A stretch of DNA of 38,597 nt, taken from the NCBI GenBank assembly GCA_945861535.1, contig CAMAUZ010000076.1, positions 1 through 38,597 on the forward strand, in the 5' to 3' direction. The DNA comes from Akkermansia muciniphila (GTDB lineage: Bacteria > Verrucomicrobiota > Verrucomicrobiia > Limisphaerales > BJHT01). The notes below the pieces were generated by a model. That model was not told the DNA's origin. It saw nothing but the letters and a program-made list of their open reading frames with translations, and made no database searches. Made by a program: the position numbers and the translations under genes. Positions 7,931 through 15,289 of this stretch are shown here, piece by piece (position 1 is the stretch's first letter; each line of letters begins with the position of its first letter).

Positions 7931-10900
7931 CTATTTTCCGGGCGGCGTTGGTACGGGCAGGGCGACCGGGCCTTTGCTCATGAGGTAGGCGATGAGGTCG
8001 CGAACCTGGGTTTCGGTGAGGGCTTCGAGGAGGCCTTCGGGCATGAGGGAGAGTTTGGATTCTTCGATGCTTTTCACGTCGGCGCGTTCGAGGGTGAGTT
8101 TCTCGGTCATGGTTTGGAGCGTGAGGGTACGGTCAGTGCGCGCGCCGATGACGGCGTTGAGGGTGCGGCCGTCTTTGAGGGTGATGACGGACATGAGGTA
8201 GTCGGCGGGGACGAGGGCGCTGGGGTCGGCGAGGTTTTCGAGGAGGTAATCGAGGTTGCCGCGGTCGCCGCCGGTGAGTTCGGGGCCGATGGAGCCGCCG
8301 TCGCCGTAGAGGCGGTGGCACGCGGCGCAGGCGACGTTGAAGACGGCGCGGCCCTGGCTGGCGTTGCCGCTGGCGACGACGGCGGGAGTCAGGCGCGTTT
8401 TCCACTTGGCGATGAGCTGCTGTTTGTCGGCGGCGGAATCGCGCAGGACGCCCCAGACTTCGGTGAGTTTGGCGGTGAGCGCGGGGTCGTTGAAGCTGCG
8501 AATCTGGCGGGCGTGGAAGGCGGAAATATCGGCGCGCGGAATTTGTTTGGCGTCGGGGCCGACGTGGGCGAGGAGGGCTTTCGCAAAGCTGGGGCGCGAG
8601 ACGAGCGTGGCGATGACGTCGGGTCGGGCCGACGAATAGAGGCCGGAGTAACGCTTGGCGAGAAGTTCGCCGATGGCCGGGTCGTCAGTGAGGCCGAGGC
8701 CGCGGGCGGCGATGCCGGCGAGTTCGCGGACGCCGAGGAGTTGTTCGCAGACTTTGCGGAGGTCGGGCGCGCGCTGGTCCACGAGGGTTTGCAGTGCGGC
8801 GCGGCGGCCGGCGAGTTCGATGGAGCCATCGAGGGCGATGCGGCGGATGTCGTCGAGCGCGCGGCCGTCGCCGAAGAGGATGCTCAAGTCGCGGAGGCGG
8901 TCGGTGAGCGCGGGGTTGGTGCTGGTGGCGAATTGTTGGGCGATGGCGTCCCAGTTGGCGGGCTTGGGCGCTTTGCGGCGGCCGCGCAGGCCTTCGGCGG
9001 TGCCGGTGAGAATTTCAGCGGTGGATTCGGGCGAGTCGCTCTTCAGCGTCGCGGCGAGGAGGGAGTCGAGGTGCAGGCCGAAGGTTTCGATTTGCTCGGC
9101 GAAACGGCGGGCGACGTTGCGTTGGATCAGCGGGATTTTGGAATCGGTGGCGAGCGTGGCGAGCGCGGCGGGATTGGCTTCGGCGAGGCTTTTGATTCCG
9201 TTCCACAGCACCAAGGGAAGGTTGTGATCCTGGGCGTCTTCGGCGCGGGACAGCAGGGCTTTGGCGATGGCAGGCCGGTCGGCGAGCGGGAGCCGGGGCA
9301 GCGCGGAGGCGAAGGCGAGACGGACGAGTGCCGAGCGCTCGAGTCGGGCCAGGGCGGCGAAGCCGAGCGGGGATCGGGATTGCGGGCCGACCGTGGCCGC
9401 GTTGTTCAACGGCAGGGCGTCGATCAGGGCGCGGATGGCCGCGACGCGGATGGGTTCGTCCCGGTCGCCCAAGCGGGCGCGGAGCCAGGCGTCGTCCGCC
9501 TCGCCGATGGAGTGGAGCGTCCACAGGCTGCGGAGGCGGTGCGTGGAATTGGTGCTGGTGGCGACCAACCTTTTCAACGCCACCGCGAGCAGTGCACCGG
9601 GACGGCCGGCGGCGGCGCGTTGCTGGAGCAACTGCCGGGCCTGCCGCGCGAACCATTCGTTTTTGTGCGTGAGGAGCGCGACCAGATTGGCGTCGTCCAG
9701 TTTGGCAATGTTATGCACCTCGGGTTTGGTGGGCTGGCCGTAGGTGATTTTGTAAATGCGCCCGCTGGTGCGGTGGATGCCGTCGTTATCATGGCATTCG
9801 CCGATGTCGGCCCAGTCGATGAGGAAGACGCCGCCGTCGGGGCCGTAGGTGAGGTCGAGGCCGCGGAACCACGGGTCGGTGGTGGTGAGGAAATCGGGGG
9901 CGTGTTTGCCGACGTAGCCGGAGCCGCGGCGTTCGAGGCGGTCCATGTTCACGCGGTGGCCGTGGAGGTTCACGGTGAAAACCGCGCCGCGATATTCATC
10001 GGGCCAGTTGTCGCCTTGATAGATCATCAGGCCGCTGTGGGCGTGGCCGCCGCCGGCGAGCGAGGTGGTGTCGGTGACGCCCTTGGCGCGGATGTCGCTC
10101 CATTTTTCGCGGGTGTCCCAGTGGAAATGGTCGGCGTGTTGTTCGAGGAAACCGTAGGCGTGCGGGTCGAGCGCTTCGCCGAACATGCGGCGGTAATGCG
10201 CGCCGGGGATGACGTGCCAGAGGTGGCCGATGACGGTGTTGATGAAGAAAGCTTCGCCGTGCTCGTTCCAGTCCATGCCCCAGGGGTTGGTGGTGCCGTG
10301 GGCGACCGGTTCGAAGATTTTGCGGACCGGATGATAACGCCAGATGCCGCAGTTCATTTTCGTGCGTTCGGATTCGGGCGCGCCGGGTTTGCCGACGGTG
10401 GAGGTGCTGGTGATGCCGTGGCGCGCGTAGAGCCAGCCGTCCGGTCCCCACTTGAGGCCGTTGGCGATGTTGTGGCGGATGCGGTCGGTCTCGAAGCCGT
10501 CGAGGAGGACGATGGGTTCGCTGTCGGGCACGTCGTCGCCATTGCGGTCGGGGAGGAAGAGGAGGTTCGGCGGGCAGAGCGCGAAGACGCCGCCGAAGCC
10601 GAGTTCGATGCTGGTGAGGAGTTGGCCGCCATCCCAGAAGACGGTGCGTTTGTCAAAGCGGCCGTCGTTGTCGGTGTCCTCGAAAATGACGATGCGGTCG
10701 CGGACCGAGCGGTCGAAGCCGACCTTGGATTCGGCGTAGGTGTAGTTCTCGGCGATCCAGAGGCGGCCACGGGAATCCCAGGCCATGGCGATGGGATTTT
10801 GCACGTCGGGTTCGGCGGCGAAGAGGGTGGCTTGGAAGCCGGGGGGGAGCTTCAGCAATTTCAGCGCGTCGAGCGGGGGCGTGAGGGGCTGGGCGTTGGT

Positions 10901-11050
10901 GGCCTGGGTGTCGAAGAGTTTGGGGAAGGGCAGGGGAGGGGCGGCGGGGGCGGCGGGGGCGGGGCGGTTGAAGGGTTGAATCGTTAAGAGTGAAAGGGTG
11001 AAGAGGAGGAGCGCGTGGGCGCGGCGGGCAAGGTGGCGGCGGAGTTGCAT
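7931..11050 (-). CDS. PVC-type heme-binding dehydrogenase-like protein
   Basis: A 1039-residue exported protein. An N-terminal signal (residues 1-35) leads into a Pro/Ala linker. Next comes a beta-propeller of the PVC membrane-bound dehydrogenase type (LPPGFQATLFAAEPDVQNP, GRLWIAENYTY, IVIFEDTDNDGRFD, GLKWGPDGWLYARHG, TTNPWGMDWNEHGEAFF, GGVFLIDWADIGECHD). A HEAT-like alpha-helical middle (about 480-880) follows, then a C-terminal cytochrome domain with CAACH at 908-912, the GPELTGGDRGNLDYLLENL segment and the SLMPEGLLEALT end. These proteins are thought to oxidise sugars or alcohols and pass electrons through heme, but no substrate is established. The start at 11050 is followed by a plausible signal peptide. 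A shorter relative is at 30370-33228. Confidence 0.92.
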   Translation of the reverse strand: MQLRRHLARRAHALLLFTLSLLTIQPFNRPAPAAPAAPPLPFPKLFDTQATNAQPLTPPLDALKLLKLPPGFQATLFAAEPDVQNPIAMAWDSRGRLWIAENYTYAESKVGFDRSVRDRIVIFEDTDNDGRFDKRTVFWDGGQLLTSIELGFGGVFALCPPNLLFLPDRNGDDVPDSEPIVLLDGFETDRIRHNIANGLKWGPDGWLYARHGITSTSTVGKPGAPESERTKMNCGIWRYHPVRKIFEPVAHGTTNPWGMDWNEHGEAFFINTVIGHLWHVIPGAHYRRMFGEALDPHAYGFLEQHADHFHWDTREKWSDIRAKGVTDTTSLAGGGHAHSGLMIYQGDNWPDEYRGAVFTVNLHGHRVNMDRLERRGSGYVGKHAPDFLTTTDPWFRGLDLTYGPDGGVFLIDWADIGECHDNDGIHRTSGRIYKITYGQPTKPEVHNIAKLDDANLVALLTHKNEWFARQARQLLQQRAAAGRPGALLAVALKRLVATSTNSTHRLRSLWTLHSIGEADDAWLRARLGDRDEPIRVAAIRALIDALPLNNAATVGPQSRSPLGFAALARLERSALVRLAFASALPRLPLADRPAIAKALLSRAEDAQDHNLPLVLWNGIKSLAEANPAALATLATDSKIPLIQRNVARRFAEQIETFGLHLDSLLAATLKSDSPESTAEILTGTAEGLRGRRKAPKPANWDAIAQQFATSTNPALTDRLRDLSILFGDGRALDDIRRIALDGSIELAGRRAALQTLVDQRAPDLRKVCEQLLGVRELAGIAARGLGLTDDPAIGELLAKRYSGLYSSARPDVIATLVSRPSFAKALLAHVGPDAKQIPRADISAFHARQIRSFNDPALTAKLTEVWGVLRDSAADKQQLIAKWKTRLTPAVVASGNASQGRAVFNVACAACHRLYGDGGSIGPELTGGDRGNLDYLLENLADPSALVPADYLMSVITLKDGRTLNAVIGARTDRTLTLQTMTEKLTLERADVKSIEESKLSLMPEGLLEALTETQVRDLIAYLMSKGPVALPVPTPPGK

Positions 11051-11118
11051 TGGAGGTTTTTAGAGAGGGGCGGGCGTTCGTGCAAGCGGGGGCGGCGGGG
11101 ACTTTTTTTGGGGTGGAG

Positions 11119-11163
11119 TTGTAGGAGACGACGTTAGGAGACTCTAACTTTTTCCCCGGGAGG
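11119..11163. repeat. fragment of the MITE-like repeat
   Basis: TTGTAGGAGACGACGTTAGG and the following GAGACTCTAACTTTTT resemble the left end of the two fuller copies at 11229 and 15077. The right half is not found before the next copy begins, so this appears to be a truncated or nested copy. It lies 68 bp upstream of the minus-strand heme-binding gene. Confidence 0.6.
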
Positions 11164-11228
11164 CGCGGCAGGGTGCCAACGGGTTCGGCGGACGGAAGGG
11201 GAAACGTTGAGAGGCGGACCTCCCGCCG

Positions 11229-11407
11229 TTGTAAGAGTCGAGGTAACGAGACTCGACCTCTTCAGCGCGAGTTACGGACTGAGTCTTGGGGGGCGGACGT
11301 AGGCGAGCCTTGTGGGACCGGAACTTGGTTTCAATATGCGCCCGGAGTGTGGTTGGGCGGACCACTCGTGGAAGGAGGTCAGAGTCTCGTTACCTCGTCT
11401 CCTACAA
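11229..11407. repeat. MITE-like element, copy A (179 bp)
   Basis: Terminal inverted repeats TTGTAAGAGTCGAGG...GAGACTC (11229-11254) and GAGTCTC...TCCTACAA (11382-11407) pair at 24 of 26 positions. The interior is alignable with copy B at 15077-15256, for example ACCGGAACTTGGTT against ACCGGAGCTTGGTT and CCACTCGTGGAAGGAGG against CCACTCGGGGTAGGAGG. It has no coding capacity and no obvious target-site duplication. It fills the divergent promoter region between the heme-binding gene and pgsA, ending 67 bp before the pgsA start. Confidence 0.8.
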
Positions 11408-11474
11408 TGATGATTCCCGGAGGCGGCGGTTGACACGGGGACGGGCATCGGGACAAATCCGCGCGGCTCGCCTG

Positions 11475-12071
11475 ATGAATCTGCCCAATAAACTGACTCT
11501 GTCGCGGTTTGCGCTCACCGCGCTGTTCTTGCTGGCGGTGTTCTGGCGTTCGCCGATCAATGACACGGCGGCCCTGGTGTTGTTCATCGTGGCGAGTGTG
11601 ACGGACTATTTTGACGGCAAGATCGCGCGGGATCGGAAGTTGGTCACCAATTTCGGAACGCTGATGGATCCGTTGGCGGACAAGATTTTGACCTGCTCGG
11701 CATTCATTGCGCTGGTGGAGCGTTCGCAACTGGGGAATGGCGCGCTGGTGAAGGTCGAGGCGTGGATGGTGGTGATCATTGTGGCGCGCGAACTGGCGAT
11801 CACGGGGCTGCGGCTGCTGGCGGCGTCGAAGAGCGTGGTGCTGGCGGCGGAGCGGTACGGGAAGCACAAGACGGCGTCGCAGATCACGGCGATCATCGCG
11901 CTGCTGCTGGTGGATAGTTGCGTGGAATGGGGGTGGTGGGCCACGACGTGGCTCATGCCCTGGGTGCCGAAGTTCGCGCAGGTGGCGCTGTGGCTTACGG
12001 TGGGGCTGACGTTCACGTCGGGGGCGATTTATCTGTGGCGGAACCGGAAGATTTATCTGGAGGATTTGTGA
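11475..12071 (+). CDS. pgsA: CDP-diacylglycerol-glycerol-3-phosphate 3-phosphatidyltransferase
   Basis: A 198-residue integral membrane enzyme of the CDP-alcohol phosphotransferase family. It makes phosphatidylglycerophosphate from CDP-diacylglycerol and glycerol-3-phosphate. The diagnostic motif is complete: D44, D47-G48, A51-R52, G61, D65 and D69 in TDYFDGKIARDRKLVTNFG and TLMDPLADK. The MNLPNKLTLSRF start is typical of PgsA, which decides ATG 11475 over longer frames. Several hydrophobic segments follow, and the C-terminus ends in a membrane helix plus a short charged tail. pgpA, the next enzyme in the pathway, follows 43 bp downstream on the same strand. Confidence 0.95.
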   Translation: MNLPNKLTLSRFALTALFLLAVFWRSPINDTAALVLFIVASVTDYFDGKIARDRKLVTNFGTLMDPLADKILTCSAFIALVERSQLGNGALVKVEAWMVVIIVARELAITGLRLLAASKSVVLAAERYGKHKTASQITAIIALLLVDSCVEWGWWATTWLMPWVPKFAQVALWLTVGLTFTSGAIYLWRNRKIYLEDL

Positions 12072-12114
12072 GGGGTGGGTGGCTTTTCGGTACGCCGGGT
12101 CTGACACTTTTCTC

Positions 12115-12639
12115 ATGCGGATGAACCCCACAGTGATTGTCTGGATTGCCCAAGGTTTCGGCATCGGGCGGCTGAAGCCGGGGCCGGGGACCTGGGGATC
12201 GCTGCTGGGGTTGGGGTGGTTCGCGGCGCTGCTGGCGACGGGGAGCGTGGCGTGGTTCGTGATCGGCGCGGTGGCCGGGGTGCTGGCGAGCGTGTGGCTT
12301 TGCGGGGCGGCGGAGAAGATTATGGGTCAGAAGGATCCCGGCTCGGTGGTCTTGGATGAGGTGGCGGCGATTCCGTTTTGTTTCGGTGCGTGGGTGGCGA
12401 CGGTGTATTTGCAGAGCGGGCGGCTGCCGGGACCGGAGCATTTTTTCTCGGCGGAGAACTGGCTCAAGGTGGTGCTGGTGTTTGGCGCGTTTCGTTTTTT
12501 CGACATCGTCAAGCCGTGGCCCGTACATCAGAGCCAGTCGCTGCCGGGCGGCTGGGGTGTGACGGTGGATGACCTGCTGGCGGCGGGGTACGTGAATGTC
12601 GTGTGGGCGGGTGTCGCGTGGATGGTCGCGGGGCGGTGA
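12115..12639 (+). CDS. pgpA: phosphatidylglycerophosphatase A
   Basis: A 174-residue PgpA-family membrane phosphatase that removes phosphate from phosphatidylglycerophosphate to give phosphatidylglycerol. Family marks are GIGRLKPGPGTWGSLLG near the N-terminus, the acidic DPGSVVLDEVAAIP block, FRFFDIVKPWPV, and the late GWGVTVDDLLAAGY block. The start is taken as ATG 12115; ATG 12121 and an upstream GTG at 12079 are alternatives, and no strong ribosome-binding sequence decides between them. It probably shares a transcript with pgsA. Confidence 0.92.
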   Translation: MRMNPTVIVWIAQGFGIGRLKPGPGTWGSLLGLGWFAALLATGSVAWFVIGAVAGVLASVWLCGAAEKIMGQKDPGSVVLDEVAAIPFCFGAWVATVYLQSGRLPGPEHFFSAENWLKVVLVFGAFRFFDIVKPWPVHQSQSLPGGWGVTVDDLLAAGYVNVVWAGVAWMVAGR

Positions 12640-12643
12640 GGCC

Positions 12644-12750
12644 GGTGTAGCGCAGGCGTCCTCGCCTGCGAGTTTGGGCGGTGTCTCGCCGCCCGTACCG
12701 ACTTGGGGCGAGACGCCCCGCTAACTCGCAGGCGGGACGCCTGCGGTACC
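12644..12750. repeat. ~50-bp-arm imperfect palindrome downstream of pgpA
   Basis: The left part (GGTGTAGCGCAGGCGTCC, CGCCTGCGAGTT, then GGCGGTGTCTCGCC) and the right part (GGCGAGACGCCCC, AACTCGCAGGCGG, GACGCCTGCGGTACC) are inverted copies with a few mismatches. It starts five bases after the pgpA stop, so it may end pgsA-pgpA transcription. The core GCAGGCGTCCTCG recurs at 18253-18280. Confidence 0.8.
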
Positions 12751-12808
12751 CTTTTGCACAACAGCACGGTGGCAGGCGGCAGGAACCCCAACGGTGTTCG
12801 GAGCCACC

Positions 12809-12935
12809 CGCCTCCTCGCGTCGGCGGCTACGGCGTTCGCGGCGCGCGGCCTTCAGGCCGCTTCAACGTGCGCCAGCAACGGGGCTCGGACACGCCGTTC
12901 GCGCTCCACGTTGAAGCGGCGTAAACGCCGCGCTC
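12809..12935. repeat. palindromic repeat between pgpA and the FKBP gene
   Basis: Arm 12842-12870 (GCGCGCGGCC...TTCAACGTG) pairs with 12907-12935 (CACGTTGAAGCGGC...) at 25 of 29 positions. Just before it, 12809-12832 (CGCCTCCTCGCGTCGGCGGC...) is the reverse complement of the repeat family seen at 18171 and 28027. With the palindrome at 12644, this means the 328-bp spacer between converging genes is made almost wholly of repeat DNA. Confidence 0.7.
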
Positions 12936-12967
12936 CGGCTGCGCTGCGGAACCTTTCCGCGTTACGG

Positions 12968-13303
12968 CTATTCGCCGACGGCCAGCAACTCGACCTCGAA
13001 GATCAGCGTCGCGTCGGGCGGGATCACGCCGGGATAGCCGGATTCGCCATACGCCAAATCGGAGGGAATCGTGAGGCGGACCTTGTCGCCGACGCGCAGG
13101 GTGGCGACGCCATGATCCCAGCCCGCGATGACCTGGCCTTCGCCCAGCACGAATTCAAACGGCTCGCCGCGGTCCACGGAGCTGTCGAATTTCCTGCCGT
13201 CGGTAAGCCAGCCGGTGTAGTGGACGGACACGGTTTTTCCGGTCTCGGCCGCGGTGCCGACGCCGGCCTGGAGCTTTTCAATTTTGAGGTCGCTGATGGG
13301 CAT
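12968..13303 (-). CDS. FKBP-type peptidyl-prolyl cis-trans isomerase
   Basis: A 111-residue single-domain FKBP. The fold runs through [54 protein letters not shown] and [13 protein letters not shown], with the aromatic and Asp residues that line the active site (Y, F, D, W and the AYG segment). No signal peptide or membrane segment is visible, so it should act in the cytoplasm on proline bonds of folding proteins. Start ATG 13303 ([11 protein letters not shown]) gives the usual family length; a longer frame back to 13369 adds a low-complexity Pro/Thr stretch and is less likely. Confidence 0.93.
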   Translation of the reverse strand: MPISDLKIEKLQAGVGTAAETGKTVSVHYTGWLTDGRKFDSSVDRGEPFEFVLGEGQVIAGWDHGVATLRVGDKVRLTIPSDLAYGESGYPGVIPPDATLIFEVELLAVGE

Positions 13304-13815
13304 GGGAGGTGTGGGGTGGTGAGTTGAGGTTTTGATTGGGGTTGGAAACGGGAGTGACCGACGCGTCAACGGAGGTTTTCGCTGGCTGAGAATTTACGCG
13401 AAATGAGCCGCAGTGGGGCGTCTGCGGCGAGCCTCCCTGCGGCCGTATTGAGAAAAGCTTCCGGCGCCGGTGGAGCCAGCGAAGCGCCGAGCAGCAAGGG
13501 CAGGGCACGGGGGCGAAGTAATTTCATGGACGGTCGCGACGCTAGCAGGGCACCCGCCGTTGGCCACTACCAATGGGGCGCGGCGGGCGCGCTCGGCCGA
13601 CATCGCGTCGCCGGTGCTGGGCATCCGGATGTCGTTGAGCTGGGCCAGGGGTTTGGGCGTGAAGGCAGTGCTGCCGAGCATAACTGGGACCTTCATGTCT
13701 GGTGGCTGCCATCGGGCGGCGGGACTGGTCGGGCTTTTTCAATGCGTCCCATGAGCCGGTCAAGCCCCCGGACTCCCAGATCCCGCGGCGCCCCGGTCGC
13801 GGGCGGGCGGGCCGT
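13304..13815. other. 512-bp spacer without a recognised gene
   Basis: This stretch between the FKBP start and the downstream end of the gene at 13816 has no recognisable domain in any frame. The only item of note is a short minus-strand ORF with a signal-peptide-like start (13366-13527). Part of the rest may be decayed coding DNA, since coding-like base composition continues through it. Confidence 0.5.
13366..13527 (-). CDS. 53-residue ORF with signal-peptide-like start
   Basis: A minus-strand ORF starting at ATG 13527 and ending at TGA 13366. It begins [20 protein letters not shown], a good signal peptide in form (basic start, hydrophobic core), followed by a short polar stretch ending SENLR. 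No family is recognised. It lies 62 bp upstream of the FKBP gene in the same direction. It could be a small exported protein or the surviving 5' end of a lost gene; chance is also possible in GC-rich DNA. Confidence 0.3.
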   Translation of the reverse strand: MKLLRPRALPLLLGASLAPPAPEAFLNTAAGRLAADAPLRLISRKFSASENLR

Positions 13816-14955
13816 TCACGGCAGGTCCAGCGCCGCCAGCGCGAGGCTCTTCTGCGCGTCCTGTTGCAGGGCGAGCGCCTTGGTGGCGTCGAGTCTGTCG
13901 AGGTGCATCACACCGTGGTAGGCCTCGATCATCTTGATGCCGGCCGCGGTCGGTTCGCCCTTGGCATCGAGGCGGAGGAGGGCCTTCTCGTTGATGTTCT
14001 GTTTTTCGTTCACGAGGCTGCTGTCGATGCGGACGGTCCAGTACGGACTCGGCCCAAAGGGCTTGCGGGCGTGGTGAAAGCGATGGGTGTTCATGAGGAT
14101 GTAGGCTTTTCCATCCTTCTGATAGGTGAACATGTTGAGCGGCTGATTGCCCGAACCCAGCTCGATGACGCTCTCGCCTTTGACCTGTCCGGCGGGCTTG
14201 AGGTCATCCAGCGGATAGCGCACCACGGGCGTGCAGGCGAAGGCGCCGACGACGTATTTTTTTCCGTTCTCTTCCATCGGCATGAGCGTGGTCATCGGCG
14301 CGCGGGTCTCCCATTTCTTATGCGCGACGTGATAGGTCTCGGTGCTGAAACTGGTCGGACCCGCGGTGGGATCGAGCGGCGCGGCGAAGGAGAAAACTTT
14401 CGACGCGAACTCCTCGGTGGCCAGCGCGCCGACCAGCACGCGGTCGCCCGACCACGCGACGTCCGTGATTTTGTTGACTGCGCCCTTGTCGCTCTTGGGC
14501 AGCGGCAGGACGGCGTGCTTCACATTCTCGAGGCTGAACTCGCCGATCTTGCCCGCGCCGTTGACGGTCAGGATGATGTGCTTGCGGTCGTCTTGCTTGC
14601 GCACGGCGATGTAGGCGGTGTGCGAGGCGGGATTGACGGAGAGATGCAAAATCTCAATGCCCGCGGCGGTGGTGCCGAGCTTCGCGGCGAGCTTCTCGTC
14701 GATCTTGTCCACGCGGGCGATGGTCCACGGCGTGGCGGTGGTGTCGCCGGTCTCGACGGCGATGAGTTGCGCGCCAGGACCGTCCCCGATCAACAGCACG
14801 CCGCCGGGGGCGAAGCTTATGACATTGATGCCTTTGATGGCCGGCTTGCCGAGGGTGGCGGCCTTGATCGGCGACGCGGCGTGCGCGGCGGTGGTGAGGG
14901 TGAAGGCCGTCACTAGCGCGGCGGCAACGGTGGGGAACAATTTGTTTGTGCTCAT
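13816..14955 (-). CDS. secreted protein of unknown function, propeller-like
   Basis: A 379-residue protein starting at ATG 14955. Residues 1-26 form a clear signal peptide ending AAHAA. The mature part has repeated beta-strand-like blocks (INVISFAPGGVLLIGDG, IEILHLSVNPASHTAYIAV, ITDVAWSGDRVLVGAL, MFTYQKDGKAYILMNT) spaced as in beta-propellers that read out stored values. A late segment has HRFHHARKPFGPSPYW and ends with a helical LDATKALALQQDAQKSLALA stretch. No catalytic motif or CxxCH is visible. A DUF1501 gene lies 334 bp upstream on the same strand, with a MITE-like element between, so co-transcription is uncertain. Confidence 0.8.
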   Translation of the reverse strand: MSTNKLFPTVAAALVTAFTLTTAAHAASPIKAATLGKPAIKGINVISFAPGGVLLIGDGPGAQLIAVETGDTTATPWTIARVDKIDEKLAAKLGTTAAGIEILHLSVNPASHTAYIAVRKQDDRKHIILTVNGAGKIGEFSLENVKHAVLPLPKSDKGAVNKITDVAWSGDRVLVGALATEEFASKVFSFAAPLDPTAGPTSFSTETYHVAHKKWETRAPMTTLMPMEENGKKYVVGAFACTPVVRYPLDDLKPAGQVKGESVIELGSGNQPLNMFTYQKDGKAYILMNTHRFHHARKPFGPSPYWTVRIDSSLVNEKQNINEKALLRLDAKGEPTAAGIKMIEAYHGVMHLDRLDATKALALQQDAQKSLALAALDLP

Positions 14956-15076
14956 AGGTGACGCGCCCGGTTTGGTCGCGACGAACATGCCGCGGCACTC
15001 AAGGGCAGGGGCGCAAGCTAGTAACGCCGCCGGCGGATGTCGAAAGAAATGAACCGCCGCCGGGCCGCTCCCACCC

Positions 15077-15256
15077 TTGTAGGAGTCGAGGTAACGAGAC
15101 TCTGCCTTTTTCTGCGTGGGGCGCGGGCTGAGTTTCGGGGGCTGACTTGGGTGCGGCGTCCGGGACCGGAGCTTGGTTGCAAGACGCGGCGTGCGGTGGT
15201 TTTGGACGGGCCACTCGGGGTAGGAGGCTAGCGCCTCGTTACCTCGTCTCCTCCAA
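15077..15256. repeat. MITE-like element, copy B (180 bp)
   Basis: The left end TTGTAGGAGTCGAGGTAACG and right end CGTTACCTCGTCTCCTCCAA are inverted copies with few mismatches. In this copy the inverted repeat extends outward (CACCC before, GGGTG after). The interior aligns with copy A. It lies in the 334-bp spacer between the DUF1501 gene and the secreted protein gene, 121 bp before the start of the latter, and could supply or block a promoter there. Confidence 0.8.
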
Positions 15257-15289
15257 GGGTGGTGAGGGGCGGGCCGTCCGCGCTCACGT

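Noticed and set aside
7718-10987. A 1089-codon open frame on the plus strand opposite the heme-binding gene
   Set aside because: It mirrors the real gene on the minus strand, has strongly Gly/Ala/Glu/Val-biased composition and no domain. Long antisense frames are expected from third-position GC bias.
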